This document shows positions 33,111-42,140 of a stretch of 64,000 bases of DNA, in pieces. Numbering within the stretch: position 1 is the first letter of the stretch; each line of letters begins with the position of its first letter. The notes beneath the pieces are model-generated. The model saw nothing but the letters and a program-made list of their open reading frames with translations, made no database searches and was not told where the DNA came from. Made by a program: the position numbers and the translations under genes. This stretch comes from a virus, in IMG/VR virus record IMGVR_UViG_3300005613_000053, positions 1 to 64,000 of that record, one strand, 5' to 3'.

Positions 33111-33971
33111 TTAAACGCGAGTGATGCTCAGAACCTGGAGCGCGAACGGGTTGTAAGCGCCAATACCAATCTGCTCGAACATGGAGAAACCGATAAGACG
33201 GTTCTTCGGGTCGTCAGCAGACAGGACTGTGAGCTCAGTACGCACCGGAATGCGACCGAAGAACTCAGCCTCACCACAGCAATATACAGTACCTTCCGGT
33301 ACGATACGGCTAACGATGAGCTTAGCACCCCACAGACGAGCCATAAGACCAGTCTTCAGGAGAACTGCCTGGGTTTCGATGTCCAGTGTGTCCCTATCCC
33401 ACTTACGCAGGTCAGCGTAGTCCTTCGCGTTCAAGAAGACGGTTCCGACACGAATGTCAGAGCGCTCAATGTTCGCGAAAGCGTCAGCCAGTGCGTTCGC
33501 TGTCAGGTTACCAGTTACCGGGATAGCCGGATTCGGGTTGGTCGCGTCAGCGGACAGAGCGTCCATGACGGCGAAGACCTTGCGGTCTTCCTCAGCCTGA
33601 ATTTCGGACTTACCCAGGTCTACTGAACGCTCAATCAGGTCGAAACGACGCTGCTTGATTTCAGTCAACTGGATTTCCGGGTTCGATGCAATCTCGAAGA
33701 GCGGGAAGAGAACTCTCTTCGGCTTCGCTACTGCAACGATGTTCTCGCCTTCTTCTCCAACAACATAGGCCGTGATGTTCGGGTCCTTGTCGTAGATAGG
33801 AAGTGCGCCGTCAGGCAACGCTTCGACGTAAAACGCCTTACGTCCGACGGAAGTATAGTCACGCCTACGGCGCAACGGTTGAATCATACTCACAGCCAGG
33901 CGCTGCCTTCCAGCAGCAGTCCTGATGTGCTGAGAGATAATTTCCTGCTTGGTCTGATTGTCGACAGCCAT
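33111..33971 (-). CDS. Major capsid protein
   Basis: 286 residues. It follows decoration and scaffold genes and ends at a strong terminator. Sequence order: helical N-arm (RQRLAVSMIQPLRRRRDY), E-loop-like region, spine helix (FDLIERSVDLGKSEIQAEED), then P- and A-domain strands ending GIGAYNPFALQVLSITRV. This layout suits the HK97 fold in its compact form. The GC-richer codons suggest high expression. No Glu/Asp-X cleavage site is obvious near the start. Confidence 0.85.
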   Translation of the reverse strand: MAVDNQTKQEIISQHIRTAAGRQRLAVSMIQPLRRRRDYTSVGRKAFYVEALPDGALPIYDKDPNITAYVVGEEGENIVAVAKPKRVLFPLFEIASNPEIQLTEIKQRRFDLIERSVDLGKSEIQAEEDRKVFAVMDALSADATNPNPAIPVTGNLTANALADAFANIERSDIRVGTVFLNAKDYADLRKWDRDTLDIETQAVLLKTGLMARLWGAKLIVSRIVPEGTVYCCGEAEFFGRIPVRTELTVLSADDPKNRLIGFSMFEQIGIGAYNPFALQVLSITRV

Positions 33972-34024
33972 GCTACTACCCTCCTCAGGTATTCAGTTAC
34001 GCCCTTCTCAGTCGACCTATCGGC

Positions 34025-34040
34025 CGCCCTGTTCGGGGCA
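34025..34040 (-). other. Hairpin between decoration and capsid genes
   Basis: GCCCC-GAAC-AGGGC stem without T-run in the gap 33972-34046; possible mRNA processing or stability element. Confidence 0.45.
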
Positions 34041-34046
34041 GTTCAG

Positions 34047-34541
34047 TTAAATGCGCATATCCAGGCCAAGAGTCGGGCTAGAAGTGCTCGGTGCCTTGGT
34101 AACTATACCAACCACCGTACCTTCAGAACTCGCCTCATTGGTCAGAAGTCCCTGCGCCGAGCTATACAGCTTCTCACCGACAGCGTAGGTCAGGTCAGCA
34201 CTGTCAGCAGCGTTACGAGTTTCGTAAACATCTACTTCGACAGAAGCCTGGCCCTTCATGACGGCGACCTTACCAGATGCAACAGCCGGGCTGTTTTCGA
34301 AAGCGGCGCCAGCAGCGTCGTTGACGAAGAGACCAAGCGGCATCAGGTCAGCAGTACAAGGAACAGCAGTGTAATCCAAACCAGCGCTAACGCCAGCAAC
34401 GGACCCACCAAGGACACCACGCGGGGTGTTGACGCTGAGAGTCGTGTTAGTGTTCACGCCATAGTTTGCCTTTGTGTAGCAAGCATCTGACAGAACAGGT
34501 ATCGAACTCAGCATACCACGAATAAGAATTGCAAGACTCAT
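34047..34541 (-). CDS. Head decoration-like protein
   Basis: 164 residues, beta-rich and Ala/Ser/Thr-rich. The C-terminal pattern VGEKLYSSAQGLLTNEASSE...GIVTKAP aligns with PGDKLYVSNRGRFTSEQESG...GYVVARS in the 53020-53631 gene. It is encoded just before the major capsid protein, the usual place for decoration or stabilising proteins. The role is inferred from position and fold. Confidence 0.7.
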   Translation of the reverse strand: MSLAILIRGMLSSIPVLSDACYTKANYGVNTNTTLSVNTPRGVLGGSVAGVSAGLDYTAVPCTADLMPLGLFVNDAAGAAFENSPAVASGKVAVMKGQASVEVDVYETRNAADSADLTYAVGEKLYSSAQGLLTNEASSEGTVVGIVTKAPSTSSPTLGLDMRI

Positions 34542-34573
34542 TTTAAGTCCTCCTTCAGTTTATGTTTTCCGGC

Positions 34574-35740
34574 TTATTGAAATACTTTACTCACATCCGG
34601 GGCCGTATCCCAGATAGAGCCGATGTCAGCCACACCAGCGCCCTGTGACGCTACCTTCGGCTGCCCACCAAGTTTCTTAATACCAGCCTTTTCAGAACCC
34701 TCAGTTTCCTGAGCTTCCTTCTCCGCTGCCTGGATACTTTCATCCTCGAACAACGAAGCAAGCTGAGCGTCAGATTCAGGGTCGCTCGCGATTTCGTCCA
34801 CAGAACTCGTAAGCTCGATGTCCATATCGGTAGAACTAACCTTCTCTTCAGCCTTAACCTCTTCAGCAGCTTCCTTTGACTCCTCATCCTTAGCCTCGTC
34901 CTCAGCCTTTACCTCTTCAGACGCCTCTTTGGATTCCTCGTCATCGTCACTGTCATCGTCGTCATCCTCGTCGTCATCCTCGTCGTCATCTGCCTTCTTC
35001 TCAGCAGAAGCCTCCTTGGAGTCATCTTCCTTCTTCTCTTCCTCAGCAGCTTCCTTAGACTCTTCTTCCTTCTTCTCGTCTTCAGCAGCTTCCTTGGATT
35101 CTTCTTCCTTCTTCTCGTCTTCAGCCTTGACTTCTTCGGCCGCTTCCTTGGACTCTTCTTCCTTGTCTTCTGCCTTTACTTCCTCAGCAGCTTCCTTGGA
35201 TTCTTCTTCCTTGGCTTCGTCCTTTTTCTCGTCTTCAGCTTTGACTTCTTCAGCAGCTTCCTTAGACTCGTCTTCCTTCTTCTCGTCTTCAGCAGCTTCC
35301 TTAGACTCGTCAGCAGAAGCCTCAACAGCTTCTTCAGCCTTGTAGAGTTCTTCACTCTCTGCAAAACGGCCAAGAGTCCTGTCCATCGCGTCGCCGCTCA
35401 TAGACATGAAATCGCGTGCCTGGTCTTCGATAACTTCCTCAGCAACCTTTTCGCCCAGAAGCAGAACAGCCATCTTAACAGCTTTACCAGCTGCAATTCT
35501 GACGCTTGCTACAGTCGGCTGGTCACCTTCTTTAGGAAGACCGAAACCAATATCATCACGAGGATTGTCCTTCCACTCATGACGCATGTCAGGAAGCGGA
35601 TGGTTGATTGTTTCTTCGTAATTGTCATACTGGTCATGACGTTTGAACTTCCTATCCGGCTGATTTACAGTACCTGGATAAGGAGTATTATCTTCAACAG
35701 CGCTTCTATCGCGCGCAGTAAGTCTTACTCTCTTCGACAT
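34574..35740 (-). CDS. Acidic repeat protein, probable prohead scaffold
   Basis: 388 residues. The N-terminal part is basic and polar (SKRVRLTARDRSAVEDN). Residues 140-300 are tandem acidic repeats built on EESKEAAEEVKAED with a DDDEDDDDDSDDDEE block. The end carries short hydrophobic motifs (DIGSIWDTAPDVSKVF). Scaffolding and prohead core proteins are typically charged, helical and Glu/Lys-rich, and lie between the protease and capsid genes as here. The protease probably removes it during maturation. Confidence 0.7.
   Translation of the reverse strand: MSKRVRLTARDRSAVEDNTPYPGTVNQPDRKFKRHDQYDNYEETINHPLPDMRHEWKDNPRDDIGFGLPKEGDQPTVASVRIAAGKAVKMAVLLLGEKVAEEVIEDQARDFMSMSGDAMDRTLGRFAESEELYKAEEAVEASADESKEAAEDEKKEDESKEAAEEVKAEDEKKDEAKEEESKEAAEEVKAEDKEEESKEAAEEVKAEDEKKEEESKEAAEDEKKEEESKEAAEEEKKEDDSKEASAEKKADDDEDDDEDDDDDSDDDEESKEASEEVKAEDEAKDEESKEAAEEVKAEEKVSSTDMDIELTSSVDEIASDPESDAQLASLFEDESIQAAEKEAQETEGSEKAGIKKLGGQPKVASQGAGVADIGSIWDTAPDVSKVFQ
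34836..35330 (-). repeat. In-gene tandem repeat region, Glu/Lys/Ser/Ala-rich
   Basis: Imperfect repeats of about 42-57 bases coding for EESKEAAEEVKAED units within the scaffold-like gene; the unit count varies and could expand or shrink. Confidence 0.8.
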
Positions 35741-35742
35741 GA

Positions 35743-36282
35743 TTATGCCCTCCTCATGCTGTTAATACGCTCGTCAACAGCGTCCGCAATCTTGTCGATG
35801 CGCAACGCCAAATCTTCGCGGCCTTGCTTCTCCAGATAGCCAGCCACACGGTCCAGCCTTGCAGAAGCTCTCTTAAGATTAGCAACATATGTGGACCTTG
35901 TAGGAGCAACCTTGCCCATACTCGGAGCTGTAGCCAGCTCTTTACCATGTGCAACTTCCTCTACGGCATCCAGATAATCCTGAGTAATCTGCTCCTCTAC
36001 ACCGTTCGGGTCTACCTCACTGGCAAACATTCCACAACCATCAACCTGCTCCTCAAGAAGACCTTCGTCAATGATGTCCGGCTCAACAACAGTATCAACA
36101 ACTACATCTTCATCCATGTAAGACATATCGTTAACTCCGTCATTAAGGTCGTCCATATAAACCATGTCCTCAGTCTCGTCGTCCATATAAGACATACCGA
36201 GTCTTTTCTCGAGGTCCTCTATTTCCGCCTTAAGCGACCTACTGGCCGTCCTAGCGGTAATCCTCTCACGCTTGTTACTCAT
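35743..36282 (-). CDS. Hypothetical core-associated protein
   Basis: 179 residues from ATG 36282 (GGAGG, 8-base spacer). A charged N-terminus is followed by three repeats of the YMDD type (SYMDDE, VYMDDLND, SYMDED). The C-terminal unit is RASARLDRVAGYLEKQGR and LALRIDKIADAVDERI, helical repeats seen in several other phage proteins. It is encoded between protease and scaffold, so it is probably a core protein. Confidence 0.65.
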   Translation of the reverse strand: MSNKRERITARTASRSLKAEIEDLEKRLGMSYMDDETEDMVYMDDLNDGVNDMSYMDEDVVVDTVVEPDIIDEGLLEEQVDGCGMFASEVDPNGVEEQITQDYLDAVEEVAHGKELATAPSMGKVAPTRSTYVANLKRASARLDRVAGYLEKQGREDLALRIDKIADAVDERINSMRRA

Positions 36283-36477
36283 AATGGTTACCTCCAAGTT
36301 CATTTTCCGGAAAGCGAACACACCATTGCGCTCACCCTAAATAAAAATATAAAAAAATAATTACAGATTAGTCCCCTACTGTAACCCCAGTGCCTATAAA
36401 CAGGCGGAGCCATAAATAAAGCCCTATAAGAAGAATTGTAACGTTATTAACTATTTGCCCTAAAAACTCTAAAAAAT

Positions 36478-37461
36478 TTACAAGATACTTGTTGCCACTC
36501 TATTAACCATATCTTCACGGCGTCTTCTGATAAGTTCCTGCTGTGCTACTCTCAGAACTATCATTCCCGCGGTATCAGCAACCCTCATCTTGAACAAGTC
36601 TTCCACAGTCTCCGCCAGCTTAGCAGTCGGGAATTGAAGAATACTTGCTGCCTTTGGTACATCACCCACAAAGTGATTCAGTACAGCACCCTTGAAAGCC
36701 GGCCTATCAACCCAACTTGCCTCTATAAACTTCACACTCTCCGGGTCGGCTTCTCCATTCACCAGCATACGCCCACAAAGCTCTGCCACAACCCTTTCAA
36801 CACCATCCTCATCAACAAAACTCTGCAAAAGCTGACTCTCAATATGCTCGCAGTTATCGTCATTATCACCCAAAACCTTGCCACACCTGGAACAAGTCAC
36901 ATAATTGGCCAGACAACCCATCGACATAGCACCCATCTCACCAGACGCTATCTTCCTCACAAGCCCATCATGCTTTTTATTGGTAGCTACCAGGATATCA
37001 CAGTAATACACATCAGCTTCCCTGCCCTGTGCATCCTTATACCTGACCGGTCTCAACACAGCATCAATAATCTTCCCCTTTGACAGTTCCGGTATCTGTA
37101 CGTGCTCCAGATAATTCTCTGCTCCCATGAAAGTCCTGAAAGTAGACATCAACACCTCATTAGTCCAGGCATTACCATTATTATTCACCAGCTCAGAACA
37201 TGCCGGCACAATGTGATATCCATTCTTCTCAGTAGCGACAGAAGAAACTATAGTACAATGACTGAAAAGATACCTGTCCTGGTTATACTCATTCCAGTCA
37301 ACCTGCAAATCCCTTGCTACACGGACTCTACCAGAACCATTCGAAAGAGCACCCCATTCCCTACGCGGGTTTATAAGAACATTAGCCAAAGGCAAATCCA
37401 GCGTAGCAGTTCTAGTAGCCTTCACCAAGCAAGAATCAGATGTACATCTTCTATCCGTCAT
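36478..37461 (-). CDS. Prohead protease
   Basis: 327 residues with AGGAGG 5 bases upstream. Predicted catalytic residues are His in NYLEH (residue 120) and Ser in GAMSMGC (residue 180), with IPELSKGKIIDA and an alternating beta pattern around them, as in herpes-assemblin-like phage proteases. A zinc-ribbon insert follows (CSRCGKVL...NCEH, residues 190-206), an unusual feature. It would cleave the scaffold and probably the leader peptides of internal proteins. It ends 4 bases into the next leader gene's region. Confidence 0.75.
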   Translation of the reverse strand: MTDRRCTSDSCLVKATRTATLDLPLANVLINPRREWGALSNGSGRVRVARDLQVDWNEYNQDRYLFSHCTIVSSVATEKNGYHIVPACSELVNNNGNAWTNEVLMSTFRTFMGAENYLEHVQIPELSKGKIIDAVLRPVRYKDAQGREADVYYCDILVATNKKHDGLVRKIASGEMGAMSMGCLANYVTCSRCGKVLGDNDDNCEHIESQLLQSFVDEDGVERVVAELCGRMLVNGEADPESVKFIEASWVDRPAFKGAVLNHFVGDVPKAASILQFPTAKLAETVEDLFKMRVADTAGMIVLRVAQQELIRRRREDMVNRVATSIL

Positions 37462-37841
37462 AGCGTCCTCCTTATGACATCTTCAAGACTATCCTTAGCC
37501 TTCTTCCACAGTTCTTTCGGGTTTCTATCCCTGGTATAACCGCCCGGAATCCTAAAATTACTTACCTTTTCAGAAAAGATAGTACCATTCACACTCTCAG
37601 ACTCTTCGTATCCGAACTCCTTCAATTCCAGAACCAACGGAACAGCCACTACCAAATTAGGAACATGCACGAATTTAATCTTATTCCCGGAAACCTTGAC
37701 ACCGAGTATATCCCTATCTGACTTCATAACCGAAGCCACTTCCTTCGCAAAAGCCTTGGTATTGTCATCTACCCATTCATCACCAGCAGTCAAATCCCTC
37801 GCCACCTTTAAAAGTTCTGCTGCTATCATCTTCCTATTCAT
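37458..37841 (-). CDS. Leader-bearing protein next to the protease
   Basis: 127 residues; leader NRKMIAAELLKVARDLTAG. The body has KAFAKEVASVMKSDRDIL, a strand pair VKVSGNKIKFVHVPNLVVAV and a basic helical end. It overlaps the protease start by 4 bases, so protease and tagged protein are translated together. Confidence 0.75.
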   Translation of the reverse strand: MNRKMIAAELLKVARDLTAGDEWVDDNTKAFAKEVASVMKSDRDILGVKVSGNKIKFVHVPNLVVAVPLVLELKEFGYEESESVNGTIFSEKVSNFRIPGGYTRDRNPKELWKKAKDSLEDVIRRTL

Positions 37842-37849
37842 GACATCTC

Positions 37850-38548
37850 CTAAATACCCGGCTGTGACTCTATATGGTCTGAAAGCCTATCTATCATTGT
37901 CTTTGCAGTAAGAGCATTCCTTCTGAGATTTGACACCTCTTTCAGAATAACCCTCATACTCTGAGTCGCATCCTTCTCCATAGCCCTTAACTGCCTCATG
38001 CCATCAGCATCTCCGTAAATTTTCAAGTCATCCCTAAGGTCCTTGGACTCCTCAATAATTTTCACGAAAATTTCATTAATTCCAGAAGCAGACTTACGAA
38101 GGCGCTTATCAGCCTCCTCCATGTCATTATAACCAGAACCGGTCCAGGCAACACGGACAGAAGCCCTTTTGCCTTTAACCTTTTTAATGACGCTCTTCAT
38201 AGCCTTCTCCAAATGCCTCAATGTTATACCGGTACCAGTCTGGTCGACCTCTATGAAGTCATAAGGCTTACTTTCCAAAGCACCACTTACAACAACACCG
38301 TCCTGGTCAAACCCAACAGTAATAAGAACATCACCTACCTGGAGATACCATGTATCCATAAGTCCCTCATTATCAGGCGTCGGGTCTATCTTAGCCCCAA
38401 TCTTCCTGGCCAAAGTTTTCATCGGCCCTACATCATTCAATGCAGGATAATGACGAGGCTTATGCTTAGCAGACCTATTTTGTTCTCCCTCCAGTTCCCT
38501 GGCAAGAGAGATAAGTCTCCCAGCTAAAGTAATCCCTTCATCACGCAC
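37850..38548 (-). CDS. Leader-bearing protein
   Basis: 232 residues; leader GITLAGRLISLARELEGE. The body: a domain with KIGAKIDPTPDNEGLMDTW and VGDVLITVGFDQDGVVVSG, similar to that of the 29829-30254 gene, then a helical C-terminus (LREEL-type coils, RQLRAMEKDATQSMRVIL). The function is unknown. Confidence 0.7.
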   Translation of the reverse strand: MRDEGITLAGRLISLARELEGEQNRSAKHKPRHYPALNDVGPMKTLARKIGAKIDPTPDNEGLMDTWYLQVGDVLITVGFDQDGVVVSGALESKPYDFIEVDQTGTGITLRHLEKAMKSVIKKVKGKRASVRVAWTGSGYNDMEEADKRLRKSASGINEIFVKIIEESKDLRDDLKIYGDADGMRQLRAMEKDATQSMRVILKEVSNLRRNALTAKTMIDRLSDHIESQPGI

Positions 38549-38567
38549 CGCAACCTCCTTTGAAGCA

Positions 38568-38585
38568 GGCCGCCGAAGCGGCCCG
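38568..38585 (-). other. Intergenic UUCG hairpin without U-tract
   Basis: GGGCCGC-TTCG-GCGGCC on the minus strand between a small polar gene and a leader gene, matching the arrangement at 20255-20278. Confidence 0.5.
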
Positions 38586-38601
38586 TCAACGAAATTGTCA
38601 A

Positions 38602-38847
38602 TTACGAGATGTTGTAAGGATTCTCGTTGTAAGCAGCGATTTCCTCGGACTCAGTACCAGCCTTACCAATGCCAGGATGGTTCAGGTTGTCCTTCTCAAG
38701 AGTCGGCTGCTTCTTGGCACCTACCGGCGTGAAAGCCGTAGTTCTAGTCGGCAGAGCGACTTTGTTTTCGCCATAGAAACCAATCTGCTCGTCTTCACGA
38801 ACACGACCAGCTACCACTTCCTGATATGCCTTGCTATATGTACTCAT
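38602..38847 (-). CDS. Small polar protein
   Basis: 81 residues, low in hydrophobics (YSKAYQEVVAGRVREDEQIG, PTRTTAFTPVGAKKQPTLE), ending ENPYNIS. It has codon use typical of the better-expressed genes. Style and lack of leader match 23925-24164. It may be a minor virion protein. Confidence 0.6.
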   Translation of the reverse strand: MSTYSKAYQEVVAGRVREDEQIGFYGENKVALPTRTTAFTPVGAKKQPTLEKDNLNHPGIGKAGTESEEIAAYNENPYNIS

Positions 38848-38920
38848 TTTCCTATCCTCCTTAGGTCTTTTCTAAAGACATTCACTAAAATTCCCTGTTC
38901 ATAATACCGCTAACAAGCGT

Positions 38921-40204
38921 CTACTTTAATCTCTTCTTCAACTCTTTCTTTACAGCCTTTGCCACATCTCCTCTCCAGGAGCCAGCATTAGCCAGAAAAT
39001 ACGCAACTATCGACTTTCCGCTATCCAGGCCATAATTATCTTTTACATCACCCAGCGAGAACATAGCCTCCAGATAAGGCTTTGCAGCAAAATTAACTTT
39101 CCTGCCCCAATCCTCACTTATAAGACCAGCAATCTGATGCAACTTCATACTCGAGAGTCTATCTGGCACCTCAACCGCCAATCTACCACGCCTGCAAGAA
39201 GCCTCTCTTTCAACCGGTTCCACCTCTACCTCAACAGTCCCATCAGGCTCAATCTCTACTTCAACCTTGCGCTCCGTCAGGACTTTACTTGATGGTACCT
39301 TGAAACCACAACCATCACACATATATAACTTCTCGCTTCTGGTAAACGGAGACCTCTGCATTTTACCCTTACACTTCGGGCAATCAGCTCCGCCGTCTCC
39401 CTGTTCTCTCTTCGTCAGACGGTAAGTGCGACCCTTATCCATCCAATACATCGCCCTACGGCTACGAAGTTCATCAGAAGCCTTACGCTTCTTATCTTCC
39501 TCTATCCCTACAAGAATACCCGTCTCCTTGAAAATTTTATCTGCCACCTTCTCAGCCTCTTCAACCGTAGGCCAATAATGACGCTTACGTTTCCCATTCT
39601 TATAGAACTCTATATAAAAACGACCTTTTCCCTTATCAGCCGCTTCTTTCACTTCCGGAGCCTTATTCATATCCCCGTCAGGAGCATTCTGGTCCCCACC
39701 ATCATCATCAATACCTGAATCCTCATCATCAGATACCAAAGGGCCCTTCTCAGACTCCTTCAAAGCCTCCTGAGCCAGGTCCTTCTGCAAGTTCTGCATT
39801 ATACTAAACCCGCCACCTCTCGGCTTATCAAGACCGTGAACCTTCGGACTGCCGGCAAATTGGTCCGGGTCTCCCGGAACTACCTCATCACCGGCTTCGA
39901 AAAAAAAATCGTCTTTTATCCTGGAGCCACGCCTGGTTCTAATAACGACCTCATCAGAAGCCATCTTCTTAGCAGTCCTCTCGTCGTCATCATAAGGTAT
40001 CAACTGAACCTCATCCGGGTCATGCTGAGTTACAGCACCCGCACCCCATGCAACAAGCAGCTTATTCAGCTTTGGCTGAACATCACGCACCACACCTATA
40101 AAGCAACCAACGCCCACAGGTCTGACTATATCGCCGGCCTCGAACTGAGCAATCATGCCCTCGTCGCCACTGCCCCAGTAATCACTTCCTCGTCTAGTTC
40201 TCAT
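38921..40204 (-). CDS. Modular protein with Arg-rich motifs and zinc ribbon
   Basis: 427 residues. The RTRRGS motif occurs at the start and again near residue 88. An SH3/KOW-like beta domain with GDIVRPVGVGCFIGVVRDV is near residues 24-65, and a second small domain with GRFYIEFYKNGKRKRHYWP follows. A zinc ribbon (CPKCKGKM...YMCDGCGF) lies near residue 290, and the end is helical. It may be a virion-associated or nucleic-acid-binding protein. RTRRGS repeats may be processing signals, an unproven idea. Confidence 0.65.
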   Translation of the reverse strand: MRTRRGSDYWGSGDEGMIAQFEAGDIVRPVGVGCFIGVVRDVQPKLNKLLVAWGAGAVTQHDPDEVQLIPYDDDERTAKKMASDEVVIRTRRGSRIKDDFFFEAGDEVVPGDPDQFAGSPKVHGLDKPRGGGFSIMQNLQKDLAQEALKESEKGPLVSDDEDSGIDDDGGDQNAPDGDMNKAPEVKEAADKGKGRFYIEFYKNGKRKRHYWPTVEEAEKVADKIFKETGILVGIEEDKKRKASDELRSRRAMYWMDKGRTYRLTKREQGDGGADCPKCKGKMQRSPFTRSEKLYMCDGCGFKVPSSKVLTERKVEVEIEPDGTVEVEVEPVEREASCRRGRLAVEVPDRLSSMKLHQIAGLISEDWGRKVNFAAKPYLEAMFSLGDVKDNYGLDSGKSIVAYFLANAGSWRGDVAKAVKKELKKRLK

Positions 40205-40247
40205 AACATCCCTCCAACCATCGTTAATATATAAAAAAATTGTTACA

Positions 40248-41318
40248 TTATGCTATATCCATCCACTTTCTCTTCAACCTCAAACCTTCCTTACTAGGCA
40301 TCATCCACTCATAAATCTTCCGTGCCCTGTCGGCATAAAAAGCAAACGAGAAAAAAATCGTCTTGTTTTTCACTACACTAATTTCAGGCTCACGTCCTCC
40401 AACAACGCCCATTAGAACACCCCTTATCCAAAGAATGAAATTCACATCAGTACATCCAAACTTGATTGAGTATCCATCTCCTGACCTCGAACCATCCCCG
40501 TCAAAAAAACCTCTTACAAAATGAGAGACAAGCCTACTTGGAATATTTGGGACTCCCATTCCTTCATAGCTCTTTCTAGGCCTAACACCTAATTCTCTCC
40601 ATTGGTTATACACCCATCTACACGAAGTTGTAAGGTGGTGATAGTTTTCACCATTCTTCTTATAAGAACACACATCAGCTTTCAATCCCATCCTGTCTCT
40701 TATATCATCAAGTATTTGTCTATCCTTTGACGTTATACTTGAATTGGGCACTACCCTATCAGACCTGCCAAGCTCATGTCGCAGATACCTACCAACACTT
40801 CCATCCGCAAACATATACCCCAACACATAAGCCAAATCCTCACTCCACTCAAAGAATGACTTATTAACAGCCAAGTCTGCATACCTATCCATTCCGATAT
40901 ACAGCCCCTCGTCCCTCAAGAACATCTCTACTACATCCCTACTCAGACCCACATCACTCGCAACAGCCTGACAACTCTTAGCCGGATACTCACTTCGTAT
41001 CATCTCCTGCTGTTCTTTTGTCAAAACCTTTGGCTTCGACCCCCTGCCATCAGGTAGTCCTTCGATACCTAGCTTCTTAGCCCACCTACGAACAGTACCC
41101 TCGGCAAGCCCAAGCTCTCTAGCTGACTCTGCCCATCCCTTATCCTTCAAGTTATCCCTGAGAAAAGAGCCTATTCTGTAACGCTTTGCCTTGTCCCACC
41201 TCAAGCCCATCATGTGTGCGGATTGCTTGACAGATTCATAAGAAAGCCCCGTTACCTCAGCACACCACTTCGGCCCCTTCTCTTCATACCACTTCGCCAA
41301 GAACTCTTTGTTTTTCAT
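40248..41318 (-). CDS. LAGLIDADG homing endonuclease
   Basis: 356 residues from ATG 41318 (GGAGGG, 4-base gap). The first half has HTH units (WCAEVTGLSYESVKQSA and LGLAEGTVRRWAKKLGI). The core has the two LAGLIDADG helices, LAYVLGYMFADGS (about residues 162-173) and SHFVRGFFDGDGS (about 265-277). Two motifs in one chain make an active monomer with DNA-binding HTHs. It is free-standing, between a WYL-like gene and a ribbon protein, with no intron seen. Confidence 0.9.
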   Translation of the reverse strand: MKNKEFLAKWYEEKGPKWCAEVTGLSYESVKQSAHMMGLRWDKAKRYRIGSFLRDNLKDKGWAESARELGLAEGTVRRWAKKLGIEGLPDGRGSKPKVLTKEQQEMIRSEYPAKSCQAVASDVGLSRDVVEMFLRDEGLYIGMDRYADLAVNKSFFEWSEDLAYVLGYMFADGSVGRYLRHELGRSDRVVPNSSITSKDRQILDDIRDRMGLKADVCSYKKNGENYHHLTTSCRWVYNQWRELGVRPRKSYEGMGVPNIPSRLVSHFVRGFFDGDGSRSGDGYSIKFGCTDVNFILWIRGVLMGVVGGREPEISVVKNKTIFFSFAFYADRARKIYEWMMPSKEGLRLKRKWMDIA

Positions 41319-41355
41319 TACACCCTCCACACGAGGACGCAATATAAAAGAATTG

Positions 41356-41805
41356 TTACAAAGTGAGAAATCCAAGAAAACCGATAATCCACATCGCTAT
41401 TTCCACCGGCCACTTCGGTCTGAACTTCCTATCAGTAATGGCCACCTTCCTGATATTCTTCAAAACAAAGCCCTTTATATGCCTAGACTCCATATCATAA
41501 GCAAAAAGCAGCTTTCTACGTCCTGCCTTCAATTTCCTGTATCTATACGAATAAGGCGCCACTATATACCTTTTTGACTCCCCAGTAGTCACCTTGACAT
41601 ACCTCAGTACTATCTGCACCTTCCTCAAAGCAGCCTCTCGTATTGCCACTCTCTTATTCCTCAATGCATACAAAGTCCCGTACTTAGGCTTCATTCCAAC
41701 CCTACGAGCACGCCTGCGCGGAGCCTTCTTCTCCTGCTGCTCTATAAAGCCCTCCCGCAGTCCTTTCAGGTCTTTTTTTAATGCTTCTTCAAATGACAAT
41801 CCCAT
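41356..41805 (-). CDS. WYL-like domain protein with C-terminal membrane helix
   Basis: 149 residues. A basic N-terminus (EEALKKDLKGLREGFIEQQ) leads into a WYL-type beta domain (VQIVLRYVKV, YIVAPYSYRYRKL, LLFAYDMESRHIKGFVLKNI). It ends with MWIIGFLGFLTL, a possible membrane anchor. WYL domains bind small ligands or nucleic acid and act in regulators, including defence regulators. It may be a sensor or regulator at the membrane. Confidence 0.7.
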   Translation of the reverse strand: MGLSFEEALKKDLKGLREGFIEQQEKKAPRRRARRVGMKPKYGTLYALRNKRVAIREAALRKVQIVLRYVKVTTGESKRYIVAPYSYRYRKLKAGRRKLLFAYDMESRHIKGFVLKNIRKVAITDRKFRPKWPVEIAMWIIGFLGFLTL

Positions 41806-42140
41806 TACGGTCTCCTATAAGTTCCAGTAACAGCACCAGTTATACCGTTCCTGTTGGCCTCAGAGCCTATACCCTGGATATAAATATACTCTTCCTCATC
41901 CAAATCCCTATCATTCACAGTCGTAACCTTCTCTGCCGGGTCATCAGACCATGAATTACACTGTCTCCCCATACTCTCATCATTTACCGGCTGCTCTTCA
42001 AACCCTCTCGAGTCACCACCCCTCCTGAACCAATACAAAGCCATACAATATGTAGAATGGACACAAGAACTGCACCCCTGGCCCGGGTCTCTCTTTACAG
42101 ACCCCATCTCAGGATACGGAAATGAGAAGTCTTCAGTCAT
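41805..42140 (-). CDS. Small Cys-cluster protein
   Basis: 111 residues. Four cysteines in the pattern GCSSCVHSTYC...QCNSW (residues 23, 26, 32 and 61) suggest a zinc or Fe-S site. The C-terminal part is acidic and beta (EEEYIYIQGIGS). Single-base overlaps with neighbours on both sides. The function is unknown. Confidence 0.65.
   Translation of the reverse strand: MTEDFSFPYPEMGSVKRDPGQGCSSCVHSTYCMALYWFRRGGDSRGFEEQPVNDESMGRQCNSWSDDPAEKVTTVNDRDLDEEEYIYIQGIGSEANRNGITGAVTGTYRRP

Noticed and set aside
34097-35345. A plus-strand Ser-rich frame of 175 residues (34818-35345)
   Set aside because: It is the antisense shadow of the acidic repeat gene.
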